The notes under the pieces: model-generated
Told to the model about the DNA's origin: nothing
The model's input: the letters and a program-made list of their open reading frames with translations, nothing else
Database searches by the model: none
Origin: an uncultured Pelagibacteraceae bacterium
GTDB lineage: Bacteria; Pseudomonadota; Alphaproteobacteria; Pelagibacterales; Pelagibacteraceae
Assembly: GCA_902582765.1 (NCBI GenBank)
Contig: CACHTK010000005.1
Location: 1-50,411, forward strand
Length of the DNA: 50,411 nt
Reading direction: 5' to 3'
Shown here: piece after piece, positions 33,476-41,052 of the stretch
Layout of the letters: every line of letters starts with the position of its first letter
How positions within the stretch are numbered: the stretch's first letter is position 1
Position numbers and translations under genes: made by a program

Positions 33476-34618
33476 ATGAATTTAAAACCAACAAGACAAA
33501 CAGCTATTGAAAATCTAAATATCTTCATTGAGAAAAATTTAGAGGATTATTCAAAACTAAGAAATTTTGACTTTGGTCCTGACAAAAGATCTAATACATC
33601 TTGCTTATCACCTTACATAGCACATGGGGTGATTAATGAAAAGGAGGTGATAAGAAAATCACTAGATAAATTTTCTTTTTCAAAAAATGAAAAATTTATT
33701 CAAGAAGTTCTATGGAGAACTTATTGGAAAGGATGGATGGAACTTCGATCTGGAGTATGGGATGACTATTTATTAGATTTAAAAATAATAAAAGAGGAAT
33801 TTAAAGATAATGGAGATTATTTAAATGCAATTAAAGGTAAAACTAAAATTGAATGCTTTAATGAATGGGTAAATGAATTAAAGACCTTTAATTATTTGCA
33901 TAACCATACAAGGATGTGGTTTGCAAGCATTTGGATATTTACACTAGAATTACCTTGGCAACTTGGTGCAGAATTTTTTATGCAACATTTGTATGATGGT
34001 GATACTGCATCAAATACTTTGGGTTGGCGTTGGGTAGCAGGTATTCAAACTCAAGGAAAACATTATCTTGCCAGTGAGTGGAATATTAAAAAATTTACAA
34101 ATAATAGATTTGAAAATACAAAACTTAACGAAAATGCACCCCCAATAATAAGTGATAAAAATTATACTATACTTCATAAAACTTTTGAAAATCCGATAAA
34201 TATTGAAGAGAAAAACTTGCTAGTTTTTGAAAATAACTTAGCATTTGAAATAACTGACTTTGCAATTCAAAAATTCAAAAAGATTTTTCTTATTGAAAAT
34301 AAAAATGAAAATAGAAATATTAAGCTCAGTGAAAATGTAATGAATTTTAAGGCTAGTTTAATTGAGGAACAAAAGAAAAGGTTAGTGGAAAAATCAATTA
34401 ATTGCGAAATTATCGATATAAACGAAATTAAAAACTTGGAAAATTGTTACTGTCTTTATCCAACTGTTGGAGAAAATTTAGATTACATAAATCAAAACTC
34501 ACAAAAAAATATTGAGTTTCTTTATAGAAAATTAGATCAAAATTCATGGAAGTTTTGTAACAAAGGTTTTTTTAACTTTAAAAAATATATTCCTAAAATA
34601 GTTGAAAACCTTGAATAA
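33476..34618 (+). CDS. photolyase/cryptochrome FAD-binding-domain protein with C-terminal alpha/beta region
   Basis: The track begins at a TTG (33413), but the ATG at 33476 gives 380 residues and a sensible start (MNLKPTRQTAIENL). Residues 1 to about 225 match the photolyase FAD_binding_7 domain: TSCLSPYIAHGVI, EVLWRTYWKGW, HNHTRMWFAS, and YDGDTASNTLGWRWVAGIQTQGKHYLASEWNI. The usual N-terminal antenna (Rossmann) domain is absent. About 130 residues after the FAD domain look like an alpha/beta fold (LLVFENNLAFEI, KKIFLIEN, CEIIDINEI, CYCLYPTVGENLDYI), as if the order were swapped. DNA repair or light sensing is likely; no photochemistry can be inferred. Confidence 0.82.
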   Translation: MNLKPTRQTAIENLNIFIEKNLEDYSKLRNFDFGPDKRSNTSCLSPYIAHGVINEKEVIRKSLDKFSFSKNEKFIQEVLWRTYWKGWMELRSGVWDDYLLDLKIIKEEFKDNGDYLNAIKGKTKIECFNEWVNELKTFNYLHNHTRMWFASIWIFTLELPWQLGAEFFMQHLYDGDTASNTLGWRWVAGIQTQGKHYLASEWNIKKFTNNRFENTKLNENAPPIISDKNYTILHKTFENPINIEEKNLLVFENNLAFEITDFAIQKFKKIFLIENKNENRNIKLSENVMNFKASLIEEQKKRLVEKSINCEIIDINEIKNLENCYCLYPTVGENLDYINQNSQKNIEFLYRKLDQNSWKFCNKGFFNFKKYIPKIVENLE

Positions 34619-34643
34619 ATTATAATTGAAATTTTTTTAATTT

Positions 34644-34895
34644 ATGAGAAAAAATGATATGCAAAACCTACAAATATTGAAAATTATCAATAATTTAAAA
34701 GGTAGAAAAAATTATGAGGAAAAAAAAGCCTCTAAGCTAGGGTTTAAATCTCTTTATGCATATTTTGAAAACAAACTTTTACAAGAAAAAATTACCCTAG
34801 AAGAAAGTGCAAAAGAGTTAGAAATAGCAAAGGGTGAAACAGAGTTATTAAAAGAAGAAAAGAGCAAGCCAAAAAAAACTTGTGGATGTTGTTAA
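34644..34895 (+). CDS. small charged protein with C-terminal CGCC, unknown function
   Basis: This 83-residue protein has no family I recognise. It is mostly helical and rich in Lys and Glu, with a central KLGFKSLYAYFENKL segment and a final TCGCC that might bind metal or be modified. The second Met (34659) is an alternative start; neither has a Shine-Dalgarno. It follows the photolyase-like gene by 25 bp. Its stop overlaps the convergent metallo-hydrolase stop within TTAA. Confidence 0.65.
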   Translation: MRKNDMQNLQILKIINNLKGRKNYEEKKASKLGFKSLYAYFENKLLQEKITLEESAKELEIAKGETELLKEEKSKPKKTCGCC

Positions 34896-35950
34896 ATTCC
34901 TAAACTTTTTAAAGACTGAAATTCACCAATTTTAAAAATAATTGCATCTTCTTTTTTAAAACCATATTTTTCTGCATTATCTTTAAATCTAATCGGTGGT
35001 TCCATTATTGGTTCTAAAGATAGAACGAAGGTTCCCCAATGCATCCCTAAAACTTTTTTGCTTTTCAAATCTCTGGCGAGGCTTAGAGCCTCTTCAGGAT
35101 TAGTATGGTAAGAAGATTTATCTTTATTTGGAGATAATGGATAAAAATTATAAGCACCAATATTAATAAAAGTTAGGTCAATAGGGCCATATTTTTCACC
35201 TAATTCTTTATAAATATTTCCTACACCAGTATCACATGCAAAAAGTATTTTTTTATTTTTATATTGGATTAAAAAATTTCCCCACAATGTTTTGTTAGTA
35301 TCTGTCAAACTTCTTTTTGACCAATGCACCGCAGGAACTAATGTTACTTTTAGATCCTCATTAATCTTAATATCTTCATACCAATCCATTTCGTTCACAT
35401 CTTTATATTTGTTTCTTGTAAAATATTTGCCAAGTCTTAAAGGAAGTAGAACCTTTGCATCTTTAAAAGGAAATTTTCTTATTGTTCTCATATCTTGGTG
35501 ATCATAATGATTATGTGTCAGAAGAAATAAATCAGTTTTTGGAAGTTCATTTAAGTTTAAGGCAGTTTTGGTAAATCTTTTTGGACCAAAAATTAAGGGT
35601 CCTGCATTTTTTGAAAATACTGGATCAGTTATTATTGTTGTGTTTCCGAGCTTAATTAGGAAAGTTGCATGTCCTATCCAGCCAATATAATCGTCATTTT
35701 TTAAACTTTCTAAATCTGAAAGTACTTTTTGTTTTTCAATAATATGATCTTCGGGAATAGCCATATCAAGCTTTTTCTTTTCCTTATTAAATATTTTAAA
35801 TGACCACTTAAAATTTGAGTTTCGTTCTGGAGATCCTTCAGGATTTCTAAAACTACCGTCAGGTAAATGATGATAAGGTGTTTTTTCCATAGCTAATGTA
35901 AAAGAATTATAAATAAAAAATATAACAATTAAAATTGTTAACTTTGGCAA
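34892..35950 (-). CDS. MBL-fold metallo-hydrolase, RomA/NAPE-PLD-like
   Basis: This 352-residue protein has an N-terminal hydrophobic signal or anchor (LTILIVIFFIYNSFTLA). The metallo-beta-lactamase fold follows: WIGHATFLIKLG, TDPVFSKNAGP, the dinuclear-metal motif THNHYDH (His146, His148, Asp150, His151), VPAVHWSKRS, FACDTGVG and LGMHWGTF. This order is that of the RomA/N-acyl-phosphatidylethanolamine phospholipase D-like group. Probably periplasmic or membrane-associated lipid-type hydrolase, substrate unknown. It lies 6 bp after folD. Confidence 0.88.
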   Translation of the reverse strand: MPKLTILIVIFFIYNSFTLAMEKTPYHHLPDGSFRNPEGSPERNSNFKWSFKIFNKEKKKLDMAIPEDHIIEKQKVLSDLESLKNDDYIGWIGHATFLIKLGNTTIITDPVFSKNAGPLIFGPKRFTKTALNLNELPKTDLFLLTHNHYDHQDMRTIRKFPFKDAKVLLPLRLGKYFTRNKYKDVNEMDWYEDIKINEDLKVTLVPAVHWSKRSLTDTNKTLWGNFLIQYKNKKILFACDTGVGNIYKELGEKYGPIDLTFINIGAYNFYPLSPNKDKSSYHTNPEEALSLARDLKSKKVLGMHWGTFVLSLEPIMEPPIRFKDNAEKYGFKKEDAIIFKIGEFQSLKSLGI

Positions 35951-35956
35951 TAATCT

Positions 35957-36805
35957 TTAGTTGTTTAAGGTTCTTTTGAAACACTCAATTGTATTTTTTA
36001 ACAAACAAGCAATTGTCATTGGTCCAACTCCTCCTGGAACTGGAGTTAAAGCTTTTGCAACTTTTGAAACCTCTTCAAAATCAACATCACCTACTAAACC
36101 ATTTTCTGTTTTGTTTATTCCAACATCAATAACAATTGCATCTTTTTTCACCCAATTACCTTTTATAAGTTCAGGAATTCCAACAGCAGCAACAATGACA
36201 TCTGCCTCTAAACATTCATGCTGAAGGTCTTTAGTTTTTGAGTGAGTAATTGTTACTGTGCAATCTTCTTGAAGTAATAGTTGTGCCATCGCTTTACCAT
36301 TTAAGTTTGATCGCCCAATCATTACAGCTTTTTTTCCTGTTAAGTTAGGTTCTATTTTTTTTAATAAATAATAACACCCAAGAGGTGTACAAGGAATTGA
36401 ACCTTGGTATCCAGATGAAAGATTGCCAACATTCATAGGGTGTAAACCATCAACATCTTTATGTGGTGAAATAGTTTCTATAACGTGTTGCTTGTTAATA
36501 TGTTTTGGTAGCGGCAATTGAACCAAAATCCCTGAAACAGTTTCATCATTATTAAGTTCTTCAATTTTATCTAAGACTGTTTTTTCATCTACGGTATCTG
36601 GGTATTTAATAACTTCAGATTTTAAACCAACTTGCGTTGCTGATTTTTCTTTATTTCTTACATAAATCTGACTTGGAGCCAAATCTCCGATTAAGATTAC
36701 TGTAAGACCTGGAACTTTATTATATTTTTCTCTCAGGCCATCTACTTCTCTTTTTAATTCTTCTCTAAGTTCAGCCGATTGTTTTTTTCCGTCTATTAAA
36801 ATCAT
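35957..36805 (-). CDS. folD: bifunctional methylenetetrahydrofolate dehydrogenase/cyclohydrolase FolD
   Basis: With the ATG at 36805 the protein has 282 residues and begins MILIDGKKQSAEL, the family's usual start. The track's longer form (36847) would overlap yggT by 37 bases. Motifs: YVRNKEKSATQVGL with the catalytic Lys, QLPLPKH, DVDGLHPMNVG, GRSNLNGKAMAQLL for NADP binding and TPVPGGVGPMTIACLL at the end. It interconverts methylene-, methenyl- and formyl-tetrahydrofolate in one-carbon metabolism, important in SAR11-like cells. It is in a minus-strand set with yggT, mscS, hemD and hemC. Confidence 0.95.
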   Translation of the reverse strand: MILIDGKKQSAELREELKREVDGLREKYNKVPGLTVILIGDLAPSQIYVRNKEKSATQVGLKSEVIKYPDTVDEKTVLDKIEELNNDETVSGILVQLPLPKHINKQHVIETISPHKDVDGLHPMNVGNLSSGYQGSIPCTPLGCYYLLKKIEPNLTGKKAVMIGRSNLNGKAMAQLLLQEDCTVTITHSKTKDLQHECLEADVIVAAVGIPELIKGNWVKKDAIVIDVGINKTENGLVGDVDFEEVSKVAKALTPVPGGVGPMTIACLLKNTIECFKRTLNN

Positions 36806-36810
36806 GATTA

Positions 36811-37101
36811 TTAAAAAATAAGTGGTGCTATGTAGAGTTTCATACACATTTCTACAAACCAGATCAACAAAAGAAGAATGATAGGTGATATATCAAAAGC
36901 ACCTAGACTTGGCAAAAAGCCCCTTATTTTATTAAGTATTGGATCAGTAAGCTTATAAGTAAACTCTAATATTGAATAAACAAATCTATTTGAAGTATTT
37001 AAGACATTAAAAGCTATTAGCCAGCTTATAACAACATTAGCGATTACTACATAAGAATATAATTTTAATAATTGTAAAGCTAAATAAAAAATAGCTATCA
37101 T
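36811..37101 (-). CDS. YggT family membrane protein
   Basis: This 96-residue protein has two hydrophobic hairpins and the YggT landmarks: VISWLIAFN, TYKLTDPILNKIRGFLPSLGAFDISPIILLLL. Members are involved in cell-envelope or ion homeostasis; precise role unknown. It lies directly between mscS and folD with gaps of 0 and 5 bp. Confidence 0.88.
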   Translation of the reverse strand: MIAIFYLALQLLKLYSYVVIANVVISWLIAFNVLNTSNRFVYSILEFTYKLTDPILNKIRGFLPSLGAFDISPIILLLLIWFVEMCMKLYIAPLIF

Positions 37102-38187
37102 TTATTTCTTCTCTACATATACAGAGGTGCTTGGAAAAGCAAAAGATGCTTTATTACCCTCAACAATTTCTTTAATTTTAATTGCCAGTCTTTCTTTAAC
37201 CAACAACATTTCACTCCAACTATTTGTTTTTGTATAACATCTTACATACATATCTATTGAGCTATCAGCAAATTTATCAACCCTAACAGAAACACCAACT
37301 TTAATATCATAATCTTCTGAACCATTTATAAAATCTTCTATCTCATTTCGTATAGTTTTTAATTGTTCAACGGTAGAGTCATACTGAAGTGTTATTGTCC
37401 AACTAATTCTCCAATTTGTTATTTGACTTTTATTAATTACAGCATTTTCTGCAAACTGAAAATTTGGAATAATTGCTAAAGACTTATCAAATTTTCTTAT
37501 AACAGTTGATCTAAAACCTATTTTTTCAACTACACCCTCGATTATTCCTTCAACTTCAATCCAATCACCCATTTTAAATCTTTTTTCAACAAGTACTAAA
37601 ATTCCTGATATTAAATTTTTGAATAAATCTTGTGCTCCTAAAGCAACTGCAACACCAAATAAACCAAGTCCTGCAATAATTGGACCAATTTTAATTCCCC
37701 ATAATTCTAAAACAGCTGCTGCTCCTAAAATTAAAATTAAAATTTTTAATGATTTGATAATCCAGCCAATTAGTTCTCTAGTTAAAATCTTATCGAATCC
37801 ACTTAGTATGTAAGAAATTGGTTCAATAATTTGATGAATAATCCAAAAGAGCAATATTGTTATCAAAGTTCTATTTACATTATCTAAAAATAATCTCGTA
37901 TCCTCTGCAAAAGACATGTAATAGCTTGCAAAAAATACTCCTAGCACAATTGGAAGAAATCTAGCTGGCCCCTCCATCGCCTTAACGAAGGTGTCATCAA
38001 GTTTGTTGGTTGTTCTTTTTGATATTAATTCTAATTTTTTAATAACTAATTTACTTATTAACCCTCTGAAAACTAGGAATACAAAGAATATTCCAAGACC
38101 AATTAAGATCTCTACAAAGTTAACACCTAAAATTCCTTTTTGCCATACAGACAAAAAAAGTCCTGAAAAGTTCTCAAAAACACTCAT
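37102..38187 (-). CDS. small-conductance mechanosensitive channel, MscS family
   Basis: This 361-residue protein has an N-terminal set of about four to five helices, then the pore helix GLFGVAVALGAQDLFKNLISG and the beta domain KRFKMGDWIEVEGIIEGVVEKIGFRSTVIRKFD followed by IPN. These are canonical MscS signatures. The C-terminal domain (residues about 260-355) is the cytoplasmic vestibule. It protects against hypo-osmotic shock. It ends exactly where yggT begins and starts 2 bp after the hemD stop. Confidence 0.92.
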   Translation of the reverse strand: MSVFENFSGLFLSVWQKGILGVNFVEILIGLGIFFVFLVFRGLISKLVIKKLELISKRTTNKLDDTFVKAMEGPARFLPIVLGVFFASYYMSFAEDTRLFLDNVNRTLITILLFWIIHQIIEPISYILSGFDKILTRELIGWIIKSLKILILILGAAAVLELWGIKIGPIIAGLGLFGVAVALGAQDLFKNLISGILVLVEKRFKMGDWIEVEGIIEGVVEKIGFRSTVIRKFDKSLAIIPNFQFAENAVINKSQITNWRISWTITLQYDSTVEQLKTIRNEIEDFINGSEDYDIKVGVSVRVDKFADSSIDMYVRCYTKTNSWSEMLLVKERLAIKIKEIVEGNKASFAFPSTSVYVEKK

Positions 38188-38189
38188 GG

Positions 38190-38888
38190 CTAAATTTTAT
38201 ATAGCAAAAACTCTTCTTCACCAGAGTTAAATAGAAAAATTTTTTTCCACTTGATCTCATTTAAAATTGCAGATGCTTTTTCACCCATACACATCAAATT
38301 TGTTTCCATCCAACTGTCTAAAAGATCATATTTTTTAAGTAAATTTAGTAAACTCTTAGCGCTATTTTCTGAGTAAACATAAATTATATCAGGAATTGAG
38401 GCTTTTAATTGTGCTCTTAATTCCTCTTTTATTTCTTGAGTTGATAAAACCGTATAGTTAATCAATCTCTTTAAAGAATAACCTTCAGAAATTAGATCAT
38501 TATCTAACCTACTAGAAACTATCTCACCACTTACATAAAGAAGTGATCCATTCTTTGAGTCGAAGTTTTGTAATATTAATTCTTTCAAATTATTTACGTT
38601 TCCTTCTGCAGAGATAATATTTTGAAAACCGTTTAGCTTTGCAACTTTTTCTGTTGCAGAGCCAACACAATAACATTCAATTTTTTTATCAATTCTATTT
38701 AAATCTAAATTCTTAATCGCATTTGAACTTGTAAATATTATTCCCTTAAATTGGCTATAGTCAGGTTCATCGTATTTAAGTGGTTCAACTTTTATTACAG
38801 GTAAATGAGAAACTTTATGTCCTAAAGAACTAAATTTAAATATTAATTCTTTGCTATCCTCTAATGGTCTTGTTAACAAAATATGCAT
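38190..38888 (-). CDS. hemD: uroporphyrinogen-III synthase
   Basis: A 232-residue protein starting LLTRPLEDSKEL with the paired alpha/beta domains of HemD: GIIFTSSNAIKNL, CYCVGSATEKVAKLNGF, then IIYVYSENSAKSLLNLL and MCMGEKASAIL. Sequence conservation in this family is low, but position straight after hemC (no gap) makes the call firm. It cyclises hydroxymethylbilane to uroporphyrinogen III in tetrapyrrole synthesis. Confidence 0.88.
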   Translation of the reverse strand: MHILLTRPLEDSKELIFKFSSLGHKVSHLPVIKVEPLKYDEPDYSQFKGIIFTSSNAIKNLDLNRIDKKIECYCVGSATEKVAKLNGFQNIISAEGNVNNLKELILQNFDSKNGSLLYVSGEIVSSRLDNDLISEGYSLKRLINYTVLSTQEIKEELRAQLKASIPDIIYVYSENSAKSLLNLLKKYDLLDSWMETNLMCMGEKASAILNEIKWKKIFLFNSGEEEFLLYKI

Positions 38889-39800
38889 TTACCTTTTATA
38901 AGATCCCTTTGACTCTGATTTTAATTTTTCTCCAATCTTAATACTTAAATCTTTAACCATTTTTTTATTTTCACTTTCTTCAACAAAAAATCTTTGTTTG
39001 CCATCTACTGAAAAAAGTTCAGCTTTTATATTTATAAGATCTTTATCAATCTTTGCATACACGCCAACTGCTGTATCGCAGTCACCCTCGAGTATTTTTA
39101 AGATTTTTCTTTCAGCATTTGCAATAATTCTGGACTGATCATCATTAATCTTTTCTAAGATATTAATTATTTCTTGATCGTTTTCTCTACATTGTATGGC
39201 AATAATACCTTGTCCAGCACACGGTATTAATTCTTCAGTATTAAATTCATGTGTAATTTTATTTGTCAAACCTAAAGCTTCAATGCCAGCTTTAGAAAGT
39301 AGAATTGCATCGTAATCTCCATTCTCTAATTTTTTTATCCTGGTATCCACATTTCCTCTTATTAATTTATATTTAAGATCTGATCTAATACTTTTTAATT
39401 GGTATTCTCTTCGGTAAGAAGAAGTACCAATTATTGAATTAGGTTTAAGGTCTTGAAAATTTATATTATAGTTGCTAATAAAAATTTCATTGGGCGAATT
39501 TCTTTTTAAATAAAAGTTTGTTATCAGTCCCTCTGTTTCAATCGATGGCATATCTTTTAAAGCATGAACAGCTATGTCAATATTATGATTAATTAATTCA
39601 ATTTCAATTTTTTTCGAAAATAATCCCTTTCCTCCAATGTTTGACAATCTATCCGTTTGATTTTCATCTCCACTTGTGACTATTTTTTTTGTTTCTATGT
39701 GGGTCGATGAAACTTTTTTTAGATCGCTTATCACTTTTTTGGTATAAATTTGAGCTAACTGACTTCCTCGAGTACCAATAATTAATTTATCCCTTTTCAT
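38889..39800 (-). CDS. hemC: porphobilinogen deaminase (hydroxymethylbilane synthase)
   Basis: This 303-residue protein begins IIGTRGSQLAQIYT and has the cofactor lysine/arginine region GTSSYRREYQLK and RGNVDTRIKKLE. Catalytic Asp lies in HALKDMPS, and the dipyrromethane-cofactor cysteine is in EGDCDTAVGVYA. It polymerises four porphobilinogens. It is the first gene of the hemC-hemD-mscS-yggT-folD minus-strand set, divergent from tsaD with a 54-bp AT-rich gap. Confidence 0.96.
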   Translation of the reverse strand: MKRDKLIIGTRGSQLAQIYTKKVISDLKKVSSTHIETKKIVTSGDENQTDRLSNIGGKGLFSKKIEIELINHNIDIAVHALKDMPSIETEGLITNFYLKRNSPNEIFISNYNINFQDLKPNSIIGTSSYRREYQLKSIRSDLKYKLIRGNVDTRIKKLENGDYDAILLSKAGIEALGLTNKITHEFNTEELIPCAGQGIIAIQCRENDQEIINILEKINDDQSRIIANAERKILKILEGDCDTAVGVYAKIDKDLINIKAELFSVDGKQRFFVEESENKKMVKDLSIKIGEKLKSESKGSYKR

Positions 39801-39854
39801 AATTCTTATTTTTATTACATTCTTATAGTTTAATTGTATTAATTATAAATATTT

Positions 39855-40928
39855 ATGAGTGAAAAAAATATAATCCTCGGAATTGAGACAAGTTGTGATG
39901 AAACTGCAGTATCAATTATAGAAGAAGATAAAAAAGGTAAGATAAAAATATTATCTAACATAGTTTCAAGTCAATTTGATATTCACAAAGAATTTGGAGG
40001 TGTAGTTCCTGAGCTTGCAGCACGATCTCATGTTGAAAAAATTGATTTAATTGCAAAAAAAGCAATTAATGAAAGCGGTGTGAATTTAAAAGATGTTTCA
40101 GCAATTGCCTCAACATCTGGTCCAGGCTTAATTGTTTGCCTTACTGTTGGTTTAAATTTTGGCAAAGCATTATCTGCAAGCCTAAATATACCTTTTATTG
40201 GCGTAAACCATCTTGAAGGGCATGCATTAAGTCCAAAACTTAATGCAAGCTTAGATTTCCCATATTTATTATTGTTAATTTCAGGAGGGCATACACAATA
40301 TCTTAGTGTGAATGGACTTGGAAAATATAAAAGATTAGGAACAACAATTGATGATGCTTTAGGAGAAGCATTTGACAAGACTGCAAAGCTTTTAGGTATT
40401 GAATTTCCAGGAGGACCGAAGTTAGAAAATTTTGCAAAGCAGGGTGATGCAAATAAATTTAAACTTCCTAAACCTATTATAAATAAAGGGGGATGTAATT
40501 TATCATTTGCAGGTCTTAAAACTGCGATTTTAAGGATTTCAAGCAATATAAAATCTAAACAAGAAAAGTATGATCTTGCAGCATCTTTTCAAAAAACAAT
40601 TGAAGAAATTTTAGAAGTAAAAACACAAATAGCATTTGATGAATTCAAAAAGAATATTAATAAAGAAAATAAAACTTTTGTAATCGCTGGAGGAGTAGCT
40701 GCTAATAAAGGTATTAGAAAAAAATTAATAAAAGTATGTAAGAAGAATAATTTTAAACCAATTTTTCCTGAACCAAAATTATGTGGAGATAATGCAGCCA
40801 TGATTGCACTTGTTGGTCTTGAAAAGTATAAAATCAAAAAATTTGATAATTTAGATCTTCCTGCAAGTCCAAGACTGCCACTTGACGAAAATGCAAAGTT
40901 TTTAAAAGGAGCTGGAGTTAGATTGTAA
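39855..40928 (+). CDS. tsaD: tRNA N6-adenosine threonylcarbamoyltransferase TsaD
   Basis: A 357-residue protein of the Kae1/TsaD/Gcp family. It begins ILGIETSCDETAVSI and has the metal-binding NHLEGHALSP (His119, His123), LLISGGHTQY, GEAFDKTAKLLG and the C-terminal CGDNAAMIALVG (final metal ligand Asp). It transfers the threonylcarbamoyl group to A37 of ANN-decoding tRNAs with TsaB and TsaE. It is followed after one base by a tiny basic-protein gene. Confidence 0.96.
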   Translation: MSEKNIILGIETSCDETAVSIIEEDKKGKIKILSNIVSSQFDIHKEFGGVVPELAARSHVEKIDLIAKKAINESGVNLKDVSAIASTSGPGLIVCLTVGLNFGKALSASLNIPFIGVNHLEGHALSPKLNASLDFPYLLLLISGGHTQYLSVNGLGKYKRLGTTIDDALGEAFDKTAKLLGIEFPGGPKLENFAKQGDANKFKLPKPIINKGGCNLSFAGLKTAILRISSNIKSKQEKYDLAASFQKTIEEILEVKTQIAFDEFKKNINKENKTFVIAGGVAANKGIRKKLIKVCKKNNFKPIFPEPKLCGDNAAMIALVGLEKYKIKKFDNLDLPASPRLPLDENAKFLKGAGVRL

Positions 40929-41051
40929 ATGTCAAAAAGATATAGTGGTAAATCATTTAAAGATGCTAGTGTAATGAAACAAGCTAAACTTTCTTTAAAG
41001 GAAAAAAGAAAACTTAAAAAAGAAAAGAAAAAAATAAAACATAGAAAATAA
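40929..41051 (+). CDS. 40-residue lysine-rich protein, unknown function (below ORF-track cutoff)
   Basis: An unlisted ORF read directly from the sequence. It starts with an ATG one... immediately after the tsaD TAA (no gap) and ends one base before the TPR-sulfotransferase ATG. The product (MSKRYSGKSFKDASV... ending KKIKHRK) has 18 Lys or Arg among 40 residues, mostly in the helical C-terminal half. That suggests RNA or ribosome association, but I recognise no family. The tight fit between two real genes supports translation. Confidence 0.65.
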   Translation: MSKRYSGKSFKDASVMKQAKLSLKEKRKLKKEKKKIKHRK

Positions 41052-41052
41052 A

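Noticed and set aside
36806-36847. Longer FolD start in the ORF track
   Set aside because: It adds 14 non-conserved residues and overlaps the yggT coding end; MILIDGKK is the family start.
40028-40546. 172-residue minus-strand ORF inside tsaD
   Set aside because: Fully antisense to a well-supported tsaD; no motifs, no ribosome site; a shadow of codon use on the other strand.
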